Shown: positions 33,056 to 42,899 of the stretch, piece by piece | Numbering within the stretch: position 1 is the stretch's first letter | Layout of the letters: every line of letters begins with the position of its first letter | Assembly: GCF_013368755.1 (NCBI RefSeq) | Contig: NC_049566.1 | Location: 3,658,001-3,722,000 of the forward strand | Direction of reading: 5' to 3' | Source of the DNA: Talaromyces rugulosus | Taxonomy: Eukaryota > Ascomycota > Eurotiomycetes > Eurotiales > Trichocomaceae | DNA: 64,000 nt | The notes under the pieces: model-generated | Told to the model about the DNA's origin: nothing | Databases searched by the model: none | The model's input: the letters and a program-made list of their open reading frames with translations, nothing else | Made by a program: the position numbers and the translations under genes

Positions 33056-33115
33056 GTCGATTGCGATGCCTGTTCGAACGTTTGCTCGGTTCGTTGTTCG
33101 CTGACGGTTTGCAGA

Positions 33116-34125
33116 ATGGCTCCAAAAAAGAAGACCCCCCGCCGCCTCCCAGCTACTTCGCTGATCACCTCGTCCTCTGGCGGGGATATCTCTGCGTCGG
33201 GCCGTACCCGGCCAACACGTACTGCTGGTGGTGTGGCCGCTGGTGCGCTGCGGTCTGCAGTGCAGAAGAAATCGTCGAAGAAGTCACCCTCGAAGAAGGG
33301 CAAGTCCGCCGCTGCTCCCCCCTCTGCGAAGAAGCGCGTGCGCTCCCCCTCCCCTGCCAATGCCGATGGGGACGACGTCGAGGACGAAGACGACGACGAT
33401 GATGAAGACGACGAAGCCGATGCTGCGCCGCCCAGCACGCCGACCCCCTCGCCCCGTCGCAGGCCTCGTGCGCGTCTCCTGGAGGCGCATTTCCTGCCTT
33501 GCCAGCGGTGCCTGCGGTCGTTGGGCCGCGACCCTGACCTGGAGTGCCCCGGCCCCGGCGACGAACCCTGCCCCCGGTGCAAGGGGTTGAAAAAGTCTGC
33601 GGCCGAGTGCTGCCCGGTGAGTTCCCCTTTCGCCTATGTGTTTCCGCAGGTGTTGACGTTCGCTAGGTTCCCGCGGAGCAGCTCGACCAGGCTGCCGCGA
33701 CCGTGGAACTGGTGGCGACCCGTGCTGCCGGTTGGGAGGATGCCGTCAAGGCATTGGACATGGCGATGCGTCGTCGGTCTGATCCTCGTTCGGCTAAGCC
33801 CCCAACCGGTGTGGGTAGTTCTGCTCCTGCTGCGGCGACGCAGGGTGATTCGCCCGCCGTTATGACGGCGGATCCCCCGGCTGCTGCCCAGCAGTCCATG
33901 AGCCGATACCCTGCCCCCTTCGGCGGCCCCATGTTGGGTGTTGCTGCCCCGTATGGGCCGACTATGTCGCCCTACATGCAGCGCGGGTTACCCGCCCCTG
34001 GTTACAGGGAACCCTTTGGTGGTTATGGCGCCGGGTTCGATCCCGAACTCGCGCGCCTGCTGGCTGGGGTGCACGAGGCAACTCGCGCCCTTGGTGACTA
34101 CCTCCACTATCGGGGGTATGTCTGA
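33116..34125 (+). CDS. Antisense accessory gene of Gypsy-A: Cys-rich basic/acidic protein with one intron
   Basis: Function unknown. Exon 1 is 33,116-33,616 (167 codons). A 50-nt intron follows at 33,617-33,666, with GTGAGT donor, TTGAC branch-like motif and TAG acceptor. Exon 2 is 33,667-34,125, giving 319 residues. Phase is consistent across the splice. Residues 1-80 are very basic (Lys/Arg, SPSP repeats; a likely nuclear signal). Residues 84-103 are almost all Asp/Glu. Residues 127-167 hold seven cysteines, CX2CX11CX7CX2CX9CC, a possible zinc-binding module. Exon 2 has a helical start, a Pro/Gly/Tyr-rich middle and a helical end. It lies tail-to-tail with pol (123 bp apart) and opposite to element transcription, so it needs its own promoter near 33,050-33,110. 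It is also present, RIP-damaged, in Gypsy-A'. A captured host gene or a regulator of the element are both possible. Confidence 0.72.
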
Positions 34126-34248
34126 AAAATTCCTTCTTGTGCGGCGATGCCGCGGCCTTCGGGCCTGAATTGAAATGTGTTTGCTTGCCCTTCGGGGCTT
34201 TTTATGAATATCCTGGTGTTCTGGTGCGGTGCCCTGCGGGGCTTATGT

Positions 34249-37200
34249 TTAGATACCCCTGGGTGGTTCGGGTTCGTTTTGTTCTTTGTCTTTTTTGCGC
34301 AGCATGCGCGGCCTTCGGGCCCTCAATGGAAAGTCCCTTTCGTTCCTCTTCCCTTTAGTTCGCTGGCGTAGTTCCAACGTAGTTTGCCCTTCGGCTTTCT
34401 TTTGCAGATAGACGTCAAGGGCTTCGGTTTCTCCGACAGTTTCTTCTGGTTCCCAGGTGGCTTCCTCAATCGGCCACCCTTTCCATTGGACCATATATTC
34501 CGTTCCCCTGCCTCTCTTCCGGTCCCGAACTATTCCTTGAATAGTATACTCAGGTTCGCCATCTACTAGTACCGGTCCTGGAGAAGTATGGTTCCCAGCG
34601 TTGGTGTAGTGCGGCTCCAGTAGAGAGACATGGAAAACTGGATGGATTCCTCTATATCTTGGAGTAAGGTCAAGTTTGTATGCGTTTGACCCCCATGTAT
34701 CTACTATTCGGAATGGGCCTAGATATCTATCGGCTAGTTTTTCATTATATCGGAGCGAAGCTATATTCTTTGCCCGAAGCATGACTTGTTCTCCGATTTT
34801 GAATTCCCGATGAATCTTTCCCCGGTTATAGTACTTCGCTTGTGCTTCCTTAGCTTCTTCCAAGCGTTCCCGAATGTTTGCCCGTTTGGTACGGAGCTCT
34901 TCTATCCGGTTTATGGCACGTGGCTCCCAATCCTTCGGACTTGAGGGAGCGTCCTTGGGAACATCTATTCTCAGGTCTCCCTGGAATCCCATGAGGGTTT
35001 CCATTGGAGATTGCCCTGTGACACTATGCCGACTGTTGTTGTACACATTCTGCGCCAGTGGGATCCACCGTGGCCAGTCCGTCTGCTCATAGTTCGCGTA
35101 GCATCGGAGGAAGTGTTCCACCGTCTGATTCTGGCGCTCCGTCTGTCCATCCGTTTGTGGATGGGCTGTCGTCGACAGTTTCCGGGTTATCCCCAGGTAG
35201 AAGCACATGGTTTGCCAGAATTCGCTGGTGAACAGCTTATCCCGATCTGAGACGATATACTGCGGGAAGGTAATCCACTGCACTAGGTTCTCTAGGAGTA
35301 GCTTCGCTAGTCCTTCGGCCGATAACGCTTTCTGCGTCGGCAAGTAGATAGTGTATTTTGAGAATGGGTCGACGATGACCAGTATAGCGTCAACCGTCGC
35401 TCCCTGCCATCCCGCAGGTGGCAATCCTGTTATAAAGTCCATGGTTACCGTTTCAAACGGTTCCGATGGAACTGGCAACGGCTTGAGTAGCCCATACTGC
35501 CGGTGCCTGTGTACCTTGACCCGTTGGCAGGTAGAACAGGTTCGGATGTAGTAGTCTACGTCGGCTTCTAATGCCGGCCAATAGTATTTCCGACGGATAG
35601 CCGCTACAGTGCGGGCTTTTCCGAAATGGCCTCCCTGCGCATCGTCATGGTTATTCTTCATGATTTCCGACTGCAAGGCCTTATCGGGTGGCACATATGC
35701 GGCCCCCTTGTACCGGAGAAGATCACGCTCCCCGATACTCCATACCGAACCCTCGGCCTGTCCCGCACGGAGTTCTTTCGACTTCTTCCATACAAAGGCG
35801 TCCCCTTGTTGGCATGTTCGAAGGAGACTCTCCATGTCGGGTTTCATTTCTGAATAGGCCGTCTCAGTCCTCATAGCTTCGGTCGCTAGGGACCGTGGCA
35901 CCAGGAGTTCTAGACCCCCTGTATCGCCAGCGGTGGTGTTCTCATCCGCAGGGGCATTCCCCTCTTCGGGCCTGCGGGCATTTTCTTCGTCGACGGTAAA
36001 AGACGTCCCCTGAGCCTTCCGTACTTGCGCCAGCACATTCGCAGATAATTCTTGGTTATGTGGGGAGATTAGGTTTTGTTCTTGTTTCCCAAAGTAACCC
36101 CTTCGCAGCTTTTCCTGCAGGGTCGGGAGCGTCGTTGTGTCTTCTTCAACACTGTCCATATAGTCCGGACGACGACTTGGCGCATCTGCGGGGTTCTTTG
36201 AACCCGGGCGGTATTCTATATTAAAATCAAATGCCGATAGATATTCTGCCCATCGGGCCTGACGCCTGCTGAGTTCCTTAGTGGTAGCGAAGTACCGCAG
36301 GTTACTGTGATCTGTCAGGACCCTAATTGTATGTCGGCTACCTTCTAGGTATTGCCGCCAGTGCTTGAAAGCTTCTACTACCGCTAGAAGTTCCGAATCA
36401 TGCACTTCATAGCGCACCTCTGGTCCCTTGAGCTTCCGGGACCAGAAGGCTATCGGATGCCATTGGGAATCCTCAAACAGCTGAGTGATTACCGCTCCTA
36501 GGGCTCCGCCCGAAGCATCTGTTTCTATGCGAATCGGGAGCGCTGGGTCATAATGTCTTAGCACAGGTTCGCACTGGAACGCTTGCTTCAAGCTCAAGAA
36601 GGATTCTCTGGCTTCCGAGGTTATATTAAATCCTTGGATGGCGCTGCCCTTTCGGCTATTGCGCTTTGTTCTCCCCGCAGGACCCTTGGTCACCTCGGAT
36701 AGCGGCGCTGACATGCGCGAGAACTGATGTATGAAATTACGGTAGAAATTTGCAAACCCCAAGAACGACTGGACCTCCTTAACCGTCCGCGGTTCGGGCC
36801 ATTCTGCGATGGTACGAACCCGGTCCGGGTCCATCGTTATTCCTTGTGGGCTTATAATGAACCCAAGATATTCTATGGTGTCCACTCCGAAGCTACACTT
36901 GCTTCGCTTGCAGTATAAGCTATGGCTTCTCAATCGGCTCATAACTTCCCGCACCTGGGCTTCATGTACCTGCAGGTCGGCTGAATATATGACTATATCG
37001 TCTAGATATACTACCACACAGGTGTCCAATAGGTTCGACATTGCCTTATTGACATATGCCTGGAATGTGGCCGGTGCATTTGCAAGGCCGAATGGCATCA
37101 CCTGGTATTCGAAGTGGCCATAACGGGTTCGGAAAGCGGTCTTCCACTCGTCCCCCGTTCGGATTCTGATACGATGGTATGCATCTTTCAGATCCAGCTT

Positions 37201-38196
37201 GGTAAAATACTTCGCGCCAGCAAAGCGGTCCAACGTCTCTCGGACCAGGGGAATTGGGTAACGGTTCTTTACCGTGATTGCATTAAGTCCCCGATAGTCT
37301 ACGCACAGTCGGAGCTCACCATCTTTTTTCGGTACGAAAAGGATAGGGGCTCCTGCTGGGCTTTTGGATGGTTTAATCCAACCTTTTTCCTGTGCTTTAC
37401 TCAGGTAGTTCTTTAGGACCTCACGTTCGGTTTCCGTGAGCCCGTATATAGGTTTGTAAGGGGGAGCTGTCCCCGGTTCTAAGTCTATAGCATGGTCATG
37501 CTCCGCATGTTCGGGCAGCATACCGGCAGCTCTCTCTGAGAATACATCCGCATAGTCGGATAGATAATCTGGCAGTCGAAGCTCATCCGTTCCAGACATC
37601 TCTGTGTCCGACGGTGCTTCCCAGATGCGCGCCCCGTCAGCCCCTTGCGGGATACGAGCGGCATATAAGCGCAAGCCCAATTCTGGTGCGTCTTGGGGGT
37701 CTATCCAGTATGCCGCGCACCCGGCTACCAGGCTTTCATATGCTTCATGGGGAGACATAGTCTCTATCCCTTCGGCCAACGCACGGTCCCGGTATCTAAA
37801 CCGCCCTGCGACCCAATCTATGTCGGGATTTGTCTTTTTTAACCAGGGCATACCGAGGATTATGTCATATCCATCGATATCCACTGTATAAAGGGGGTGC
37901 CCGCTCATTCGGGTCAGCCCCTCGGAGTCCGTGACTCTTATATCTGTGTGGCGTTGCCCGTACGTTCGGACAACTCGCCCGTCAATGGCTTTTACTAGCC
38001 TGGGGGCTTTTCCAGTAGTCCCGGTGAACTTCTCAGCGAGTTCCCGGCTTACGAAATTGCCCTGGGCACCACTATCAATAAGGGTCCGCACCTTCGCGGT
38101 TCCCAGTAGCTTGGGGAGTTCTGTTTCTATTATCAACAGTTGCTCTTCCCCCATATCCCCCTCATGGGCTATCCCCAGCGCGGCCGCTACATGCAA
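34249..38196 (-). CDS. Gypsy-A Pol polyprotein (protease, RT, RNase H, integrase, chromodomain)
   Basis: About 1315 codons, stop at 34,249-34,251. There is no suitable ATG at the start. The frame begins as a -1 continuation of gag at the A AAA AAC site 38,211-38,217, so it is made as a Gag-Pol fusion. Aspartic protease DSGAQG lies at residue 41. Reverse transcriptase has the catalytic YLDD near residue 398. RNase H has ETDASGG. Integrase has an HHCC zinc region, then D, D (SDRDKLF near residue 979), E residues. A C-terminal chromodomain (YXVQWKGW type) lies near residues 1205-1250. It makes cDNA in particles and inserts it, probably towards modified histones. Everything looks functional. Confidence 0.95.
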   Translation of the reverse strand: MHVAAALGIAHEGDMGEEQLLIIETELPKLLGTAKVRTLIDSGAQGNFVSRELAEKFTGTTGKAPRLVKAIDGRVVRTYGQRHTDIRVTDSEGLTRMSGHPLYTVDIDGYDIILGMPWLKKTNPDIDWVAGRFRYRDRALAEGIETMSPHEAYESLVAGCAAYWIDPQDAPELGLRLYAARIPQGADGARIWEAPSDTEMSGTDELRLPDYLSDYADVFSERAAGMLPEHAEHDHAIDLEPGTAPPYKPIYGLTETEREVLKNYLSKAQEKGWIKPSKSPAGAPILFVPKKDGELRLCVDYRGLNAITVKNRYPIPLVRETLDRFAGAKYFTKLDLKDAYHRIRIRTGDEWKTAFRTRYGHFEYQVMPFGLANAPATFQAYVNKAMSNLLDTCVVVYLDDIVIYSADLQVHEAQVREVMSRLRSHSLYCKRSKCSFGVDTIEYLGFIISPQGITMDPDRVRTIAEWPEPRTVKEVQSFLGFANFYRNFIHQFSRMSAPLSEVTKGPAGRTKRNSRKGSAIQGFNITSEARESFLSLKQAFQCEPVLRHYDPALPIRIETDASGGALGAVITQLFEDSQWHPIAFWSRKLKGPEVRYEVHDSELLAVVEAFKHWRQYLEGSRHTIRVLTDHSNLRYFATTKELSRRQARWAEYLSAFDFNIEYRPGSKNPADAPSRRPDYMDSVEEDTTTLPTLQEKLRRGYFGKQEQNLISPHNQELSANVLAQVRKAQGTSFTVDEENARRPEEGNAPADENTTAGDTGGLELLVPRSLATEAMRTETAYSEMKPDMESLLRTCQQGDAFVWKKSKELRAGQAEGSVWSIGERDLLRYKGAAYVPPDKALQSEIMKNNHDDAQGGHFGKARTVAAIRRKYYWPALEADVDYYIRTCSTCQRVKVHRHRQYGLLKPLPVPSEPFETVTMDFITGLPPAGWQGATVDAILVIVDPFSKYTIYLPTQKALSAEGLAKLLLENLVQWITFPQYIVSDRDKLFTSEFWQTMCFYLGITRKLSTTAHPQTDGQTERQNQTVEHFLRCYANYEQTDWPRWIPLAQNVYNNSRHSVTGQSPMETLMGFQGDLRIDVPKDAPSSPKDWEPRAINRIEELRTKRANIRERLEEAKEAQAKYYNRGKIHREFKIGEQVMLRAKNIASLRYNEKLADRYLGPFRIVDTWGSNAYKLDLTPRYRGIHPVFHVSLLEPHYTNAGNHTSPGPVLVDGEPEYTIQGIVRDRKRGRGTEYMVQWKGWPIEEATWEPEETVGETEALDVYLQKKAEGQTTLELRQRTKGKRNERDFPLRARRPRMLRKKDKEQNEPEPPRGI

Positions 38197-38207
38197 GCAC
38201 CGGGGTC

Positions 38208-39461
38208 CTAGTTTTTTGACGGTTCGGACGCCTTTCGCGCTTCATCGAACCCCTTTTTGTAGCATTCCCTTTCCCAGTGTCCTACCTTGCCACAATAGTT
38301 GCAGGTGGACCCGGTCCGATCCCCTTTAGGCTTCCCACGTTCCTTTCCCTTCGGGTTTCCGCCACTGCTTCTGCCCGCAGCGGCCTCGTCCCTTCGGGGG
38401 AACTGGTCATCCTTCCCACGTTTGTCCATGGGGGGTCTCGCTCCAGCGCGGCGATGGTTCGGGGCTGCCCGGTATTCGTTACCGCTGCTGCCGTGACCAT
38501 CCCGCCGTCGGGAATTTCTTGTCTTTTGACGTTCGGGCATGGCATCTTCCAGCTTCTGCAGGAATTGCACGGTGCCCTCGTACGTTCGGGGTTTCTCTGG
38601 ATACTTCTGCGACTCATCTTGGATGGGCCGCAGGACCTTTACCATGAGAAGCTTCATACGCTGTTCCTCGCTATACTGCATGTCCATCTGGTCTTCGAGG
38701 GTTCGCAGGTAGCGGGCAAATTCCCATACCGATTGACCCTCCAACTGCCTGGCATCATTATGATCTCGTGTGGCAGCAATGCGAAGGAGCTCAGGATCAT
38801 GAAACAGTCGCCGCAGGTGCGCTTTGAAGTCTTCCCAAGTGATAGGTTCTGGTTCCTTCTCCTTCCGGTACATATTGAAGTTGAGAAATTGCTTGGAGCT
38901 CAGGTTGTCCGAAGCTTCGCCAACTTTATGGTGTGGATATTGGCTATACCACTCTGGATATCTACCGAACCATGATTCCGCACGTCCTATGAATGTCTCG
39001 AGTTCGGTCAGGGATTTCCCACTGTAGGGGTCCTTCATTTTGAATCTCGAGGGGCGCTTCTCCGCAGGAATCGTATCGGTTCGGGGTCTCTTTTCCCCAT
39101 GAGCGCTGCTGTCGGGGGTTCCGGTGTCTTGGTTCTCGTGCGCCGGTGCGCCACGTAGCTGCGCTCGGGTTTGTAGGATCTGCCGTTTCAGGTTCGCGAT
39201 ATGGAGCTCTTGGTCTAGCTGGGTTTTCATGGCTTCGAGTTCTTCCATCGACATGTCCTCCAGTTCCTGTTCCGGGGGTGGCCGCACCATCCCTAGGTCC
39301 AGGTCTTCACTGGTGGGGTGATTCCCTTCCAGTTCTACCGCCGGTTCTTCCCTATTACCATGTCCATCCAGTGTTTCCGACATGCTGGGTTGGATTTCTG
39401 CCGCCGGTACGGAACGTTCGGTGGTATCAGTGGGAATAGGGGTGCTCCTGGTAGTAACCAT
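38208..39461 (-). CDS. Gypsy-A Gag
   Basis: 417 residues from ATG at 39,459-39,461 to TAG at 38,208-38,210. The frame stays open upstream into the LTR, but this is the first ATG after the LTR. The N-terminus is Glu/Pro-rich. A helical retrotransposon-Gag domain spans about residues 140-270 (WF, YP and DARQLEG-type motifs). A basic Gly/Arg-rich stretch follows, then one zinc knuckle CX2CX4HX4C near residue 385. It forms the particle and binds element RNA. The stop follows directly after the frameshift heptamer. The RIP-mutated copy has exactly the same length. Confidence 0.94.
   Translation of the reverse strand: MVTTRSTPIPTDTTERSVPAAEIQPSMSETLDGHGNREEPAVELEGNHPTSEDLDLGMVRPPPEQELEDMSMEELEAMKTQLDQELHIANLKRQILQTRAQLRGAPAHENQDTGTPDSSAHGEKRPRTDTIPAEKRPSRFKMKDPYSGKSLTELETFIGRAESWFGRYPEWYSQYPHHKVGEASDNLSSKQFLNFNMYRKEKEPEPITWEDFKAHLRRLFHDPELLRIAATRDHNDARQLEGQSVWEFARYLRTLEDQMDMQYSEEQRMKLLMVKVLRPIQDESQKYPEKPRTYEGTVQFLQKLEDAMPERQKTRNSRRRDGHGSSGNEYRAAPNHRRAGARPPMDKRGKDDQFPRRDEAAAGRSSGGNPKGKERGKPKGDRTGSTCNYCGKVGHWERECYKKGFDEARKASEPSKN
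38211..38217 (-). promoter_or_regulatory. -1 ribosomal frameshift site, gag/pol of Gypsy-A
   Basis: Minus strand reads TCA AAA AAC TAG in the gag frame. A AAA AAC is the canonical X XXY YYZ heptamer and is followed at once by the gag stop. Slipping back one base joins gag to the open pol frame. The same heptamer is kept at 19,687-19,693 in the RIP-mutated copy. I did not verify a downstream pseudoknot. Confidence 0.85.
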
Positions 39462-39510
39462 AATTCCGAAACTTGCTAGCCCTCTTCCCGAAGGTAAAGA
39501 GCAATCAGAA

Positions 39511-39721
39511 TGTGAGGATATTATATAGAGAGCAGGCAAGAGTTGGATTCGATAGTAAAGCTATGGTTCGCTAGGTAGTCAAACTGATTGCTGACCTTCG
39601 GCAACCCCTGTGCGAAGGTCAGTATATATATGCCGCTTCATTAGTGGCTTGGCAACCCTCTGTGAGGCTAGTGTAGCGAGGTGCGGCATCTGGTGCGTCC
39701 CGAAGGTCTCACGGCCTCACA
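39511..39721 (-). repeat. 5' LTR of Gypsy-A
   Basis: 211 bp, identical by eye to the LTR at 32,557-32,767. The stem-loop arms lie at 39,591-39,622. Confidence 0.95.
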
Positions 39722-41267
39722 AAATACTTCTTATAATGCTTAGAGAGGGAGACGCCTATACACAGCCTAGAGAGCAGCTATTAGAAAACTGAGCTTAGGC
39801 AATATCAACCCACCAAGGCCTCTAGAAGCTGGGCATGGGTCTAGTCTGTAGGCTACAAGAGGCCTTAACTGCTAATCCCTCCCAAAGCTTTAAGCATATA
39901 ATAAAGCCTAATAATAGGTCTATACTATTAGATTTCAGAATAAACTCCCCTGAAACCACTATACAATTAGCCTCAGACCTTTTAAATAGGATAGAGAACA
40001 TTGACCTTTACTCAGACAGTTCCAGATTAGATAATCAGCATGTAGACGCTGTAATAGCTTATAAGCTATTTATTAGCCTCTGAAGATTATATCTAGCTTT
40101 TCTAAGTATAGGCTTCGAAGTCTTTAATACAGAACTAATAGGAGTAATCAAAGCCCTAGAGTAGGCGCTAGCAGAGAATCTTAGAAAACTAATTAGGGTA
40201 TTTCTCGATGCTCAAGCCGCTATAGGCAGGCTTCAGCATACCCAGCCAGGCCCTAGCCAAGCCCTAGCGCTGCGGGCACATAATCTAGCCAAAGAACTGC
40301 AGGCCACCGGCCGCAGGGTTACTATATGCTGGGTGCCAGGCCATAAGGGGATCCCAGACAACAAAGAGGCCAATAAAGCCGCCAAGAAAGCTGCAGAGAA
40401 GCCCTGAACAGGCAAATACTTGGGCATCTCACTGGCACATGCTCAACAGGCCTGTACCGAAGCTTATAGAGCTGCTAGGGCCAACTGGCTTGCTGCAAAG
40501 CTTGCAAAGCGTGTCTAGCGGGCAAGCCAGGCCTACTATCCTCCCTAGGGATGGAAGCTTGACCCAATGTTAGCGAACACCCCCAAGCACCTAGCGCGGC
40601 AATATTACCAGTTCAAGACTGGCCATATACTAATTAGGGCCTATTTGCACCGAATTAAGGCCCAAGACTTCCCTAATTGCTTAGGGTGCTCTAGGGGGAC
40701 TGAGACGGTAAGACACCTTCTTATAAACTGTCAACAGTGGTGCCACTAGCGGGAAAAACTATATACCGGCTTGGCCGAAGTGAGGGTAAAGGCCTTACAG
40801 GATAGCGAGCAGTGCCCCGAAGCATGTCTATTCTAGGACCCAAAAGCCACTACAGCGCTACTGGCGTTTATAGGGGCTATTAGGGAGCGAGAGGATAACT
40901 AACAGGCCTAGGAGCAGGTTTATAAGACTGATAATTAGGGTATTGAGGCCTTGGATGAGGGAGAGCAAGAGGGGGAAGGATAGTGGATAGAGGCGGCCTG
41001 CTATTATAGGCAACGCCCAAACGTTAGTGGCCATAAGGAGGGGATAGTGGTTGCTATTTATTATAAGCCTCCGAATTGTCCTGCGCATATAAGTGGCTTG
41101 GGGTGAGGAAAGTGTAAGATACCTTGAAAGTATGGATCCAATGGGGGTAGAGGCACCGGTTTATAGGGGGCAACCCCTATAAGCAGGCCTAATCCACACG
41201 AATCGCTGTCTGTCATAGCCTAGGGCTCGGTATAGACGTTAAATTTGATTAAATAAATAAATAAATA
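39722..41267 (+). pseudogene. LINE copy 3, segment 3 (RNase H, C-terminus, 3' UTR and tail)
   Basis: Resumes LINE ORF2 after Gypsy-A and ends in an (AAAT)n tail at about 41,250-41,267. RIP damage is moderate and several stops are present. Without the two Gypsy insertions copy 3 is collinear with copy 2 to within one base from its truncated 5' end. The tail abuts a pogo-like transposase, so the LINE inserted into that DNA transposon. Confidence 0.88.
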
Positions 41268-41995
41268 GCTGTAACCTATTCTTGATTTCTAGGCTGCAGT
41301 AGATAAGGTTTCTTTTTATAATTAGAGCTGTATACAACTTTTATAATAGAAATAATATTTATAGCAAATCTAGTCTTATTAAAATTCTAAATATCTTTCT
41401 TAGTAATTCTATATTTAATAAAAATATGCTTAAAATCATTAAAAAAGCCACTAATAATTATTAAATCTTTATATAAAGCGCGCTTATAATTATATTTATA
41501 AATATAATAGATCTATAGGTCTTACTAGCGCTTTAAATAATTACTCATCTAGCACTTACTAACAATTAATAGTAAAATAATAGAATTATATTTTATAAGT
41601 AAGTAATTAGCTATTTACTCTACTATTAAGAGTCTGACAGAGCAGCTATATTTATTTATTAAAAAAATCTAATTATATAGTATAATTTCCTTAGTTTTTA
41701 ATAATTTAATGTTTTTAGAACGTTTATATAAGTGGTACATATGATCCTGTATTCGCACATAAAGTATTGACTTTGATATACAGTAAACACGTGCTGTTTC
41801 ACGCACATTAGTTATTTGACCTTTTTTTAACGCGTTTATAGTAAGCAGAAGTCTTCTTTTATTATTTGAAGGGATTTTTGCAGCGTTCTAAGGCATATTG
41901 GTGTGGTTATGCGATTTTCAAATGTATGGTTGGTTGAAAGTGGGAGGAAATTGAGAGGGTGTCCCGGGACGCTTATGTGTCCCGGGGTGCTTATA
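41268..41995 (-). pseudogene. pogo/Fot1-like transposase remnant, RIP-mutated and cut by LINE copy 3
   Basis: Minus-strand reading from a putative ATG at 41,894-41,896. After a few residues it gives a psq/CENP-B type helix-turn-helix (ALKKGQ, then VRETARVY and SKSILY). Further on it reads RALYKD and a degraded DDE-domain start of NFDETGF type (now NFNKTRF), then LLQPRNQE and VTA, where the LINE tail begins. Several TAG/TAA stops interrupt it. The order and spacing match fungal Tc1/mariner-pogo (Fot1) transposases. The rest of the DDE domain is missing. GC-rich repeats with CCCGGGACA at 41,963-41,987 near the 5' side may belong to the terminal inverted repeat. The boundary near 41,995 is approximate. 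Confidence 0.72.
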
Positions 41996-42135
41996 AAATA
42001 CGTTACTAGGTTTTGTAAAGTTATATAATCTAGGTAATATAGCTATACTATAGACTTATCTGGTGGCTATAGTTAGTACACGCTATATGGCATAGTTAGT
42101 TATGAATGGTATCCTTTTCACCATCCCACACATAG

Positions 42136-42392
42136 TGTTAGGGTCTTAGCCCCTGGGATACTCAGGCTTTGCTCTCGTAGAATAACTGTACCTGGTCCGC
42201 ATCTGGTTTGTTATAGAAGAATCTTTTGATGCTATACCAGATTTGTTAGAGCGCCCTCGGGATCTACACTCACCTGTATTGATATTTGATAATATAAATT
42301 TTTATAAACCTTTTCCTTTTCTTTCTTATATTTGAATTTATTTAATTCCTAGACCTACATAAGGCCAGTAAGATAGGATCTAGTCTATAATA
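42136..42392 (+). repeat. 5' LTR of Gypsy-C
   Basis: 257 bp. The right end CCCGTAACA has become TCTATAATA by transitions. Confidence 0.9.
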
Positions 42393-42899
42393 TTAGATTT
42401 AAATATCTAAACCCCTCTTCTTTATTTAAAGGGTTGAGAATGCGCCATTCTTTTTACCTAAAGGGTTAAGCTATATAATTACTCTTTGTTCGTTTAAGTT
42501 AAGCCTCTGAGAACTATATTAACTCTTTTTATTTAGAGGATTGAATTATTATATCGCCGTTTCTCGATGACTGAGTTGAGTATTGAGAAATTTCTCTATT
42601 ATAATGAATAGCTTACTGAGGAATAGCCTGGACTGAAGGGGTATATCTTTGGAATTAAACTAGCTATTATTAGAATAAATATAATAAATGGAATTTCTTC
42701 TAATGAATATATCCACTTATCTATTGCATGTTAAAGGATAAGTTAATAATATAACTGAACTATCTATGCCTGAGATCCCTACTGATGCCATATCATTGGT
42801 AATCTCTATATATAGTGTGAATAAACCGTGTCACTCCTTTAACTATCCCAATAAATATGATAATTCTGATCATTCATGATATATGTAGTTCGTGGCAAT

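Larger units (their letters stand above)
32557..39721 (-). mobile_element. Gypsy-A: intact Ty3/Gypsy chromovirus
   Basis: 7165-bp LTR retrotransposon on the minus strand, flanked by AAATA duplications (32,552-32,556; 39,722-39,726). The 211-bp LTRs read as identical (32,557-32,767; 39,511-39,721), so the insertion is very recent. Order in sense direction: 5' LTR (right), gag, pol in the -1 frame after a canonical slip site, an accessory gene on the opposite strand, polypurine tract, 3' LTR (left). All coding motifs are whole and no RIP signs are seen, unlike its sister copy at 18,183-31,346. It is a strong candidate for a currently mobile element. Confidence 0.95.
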
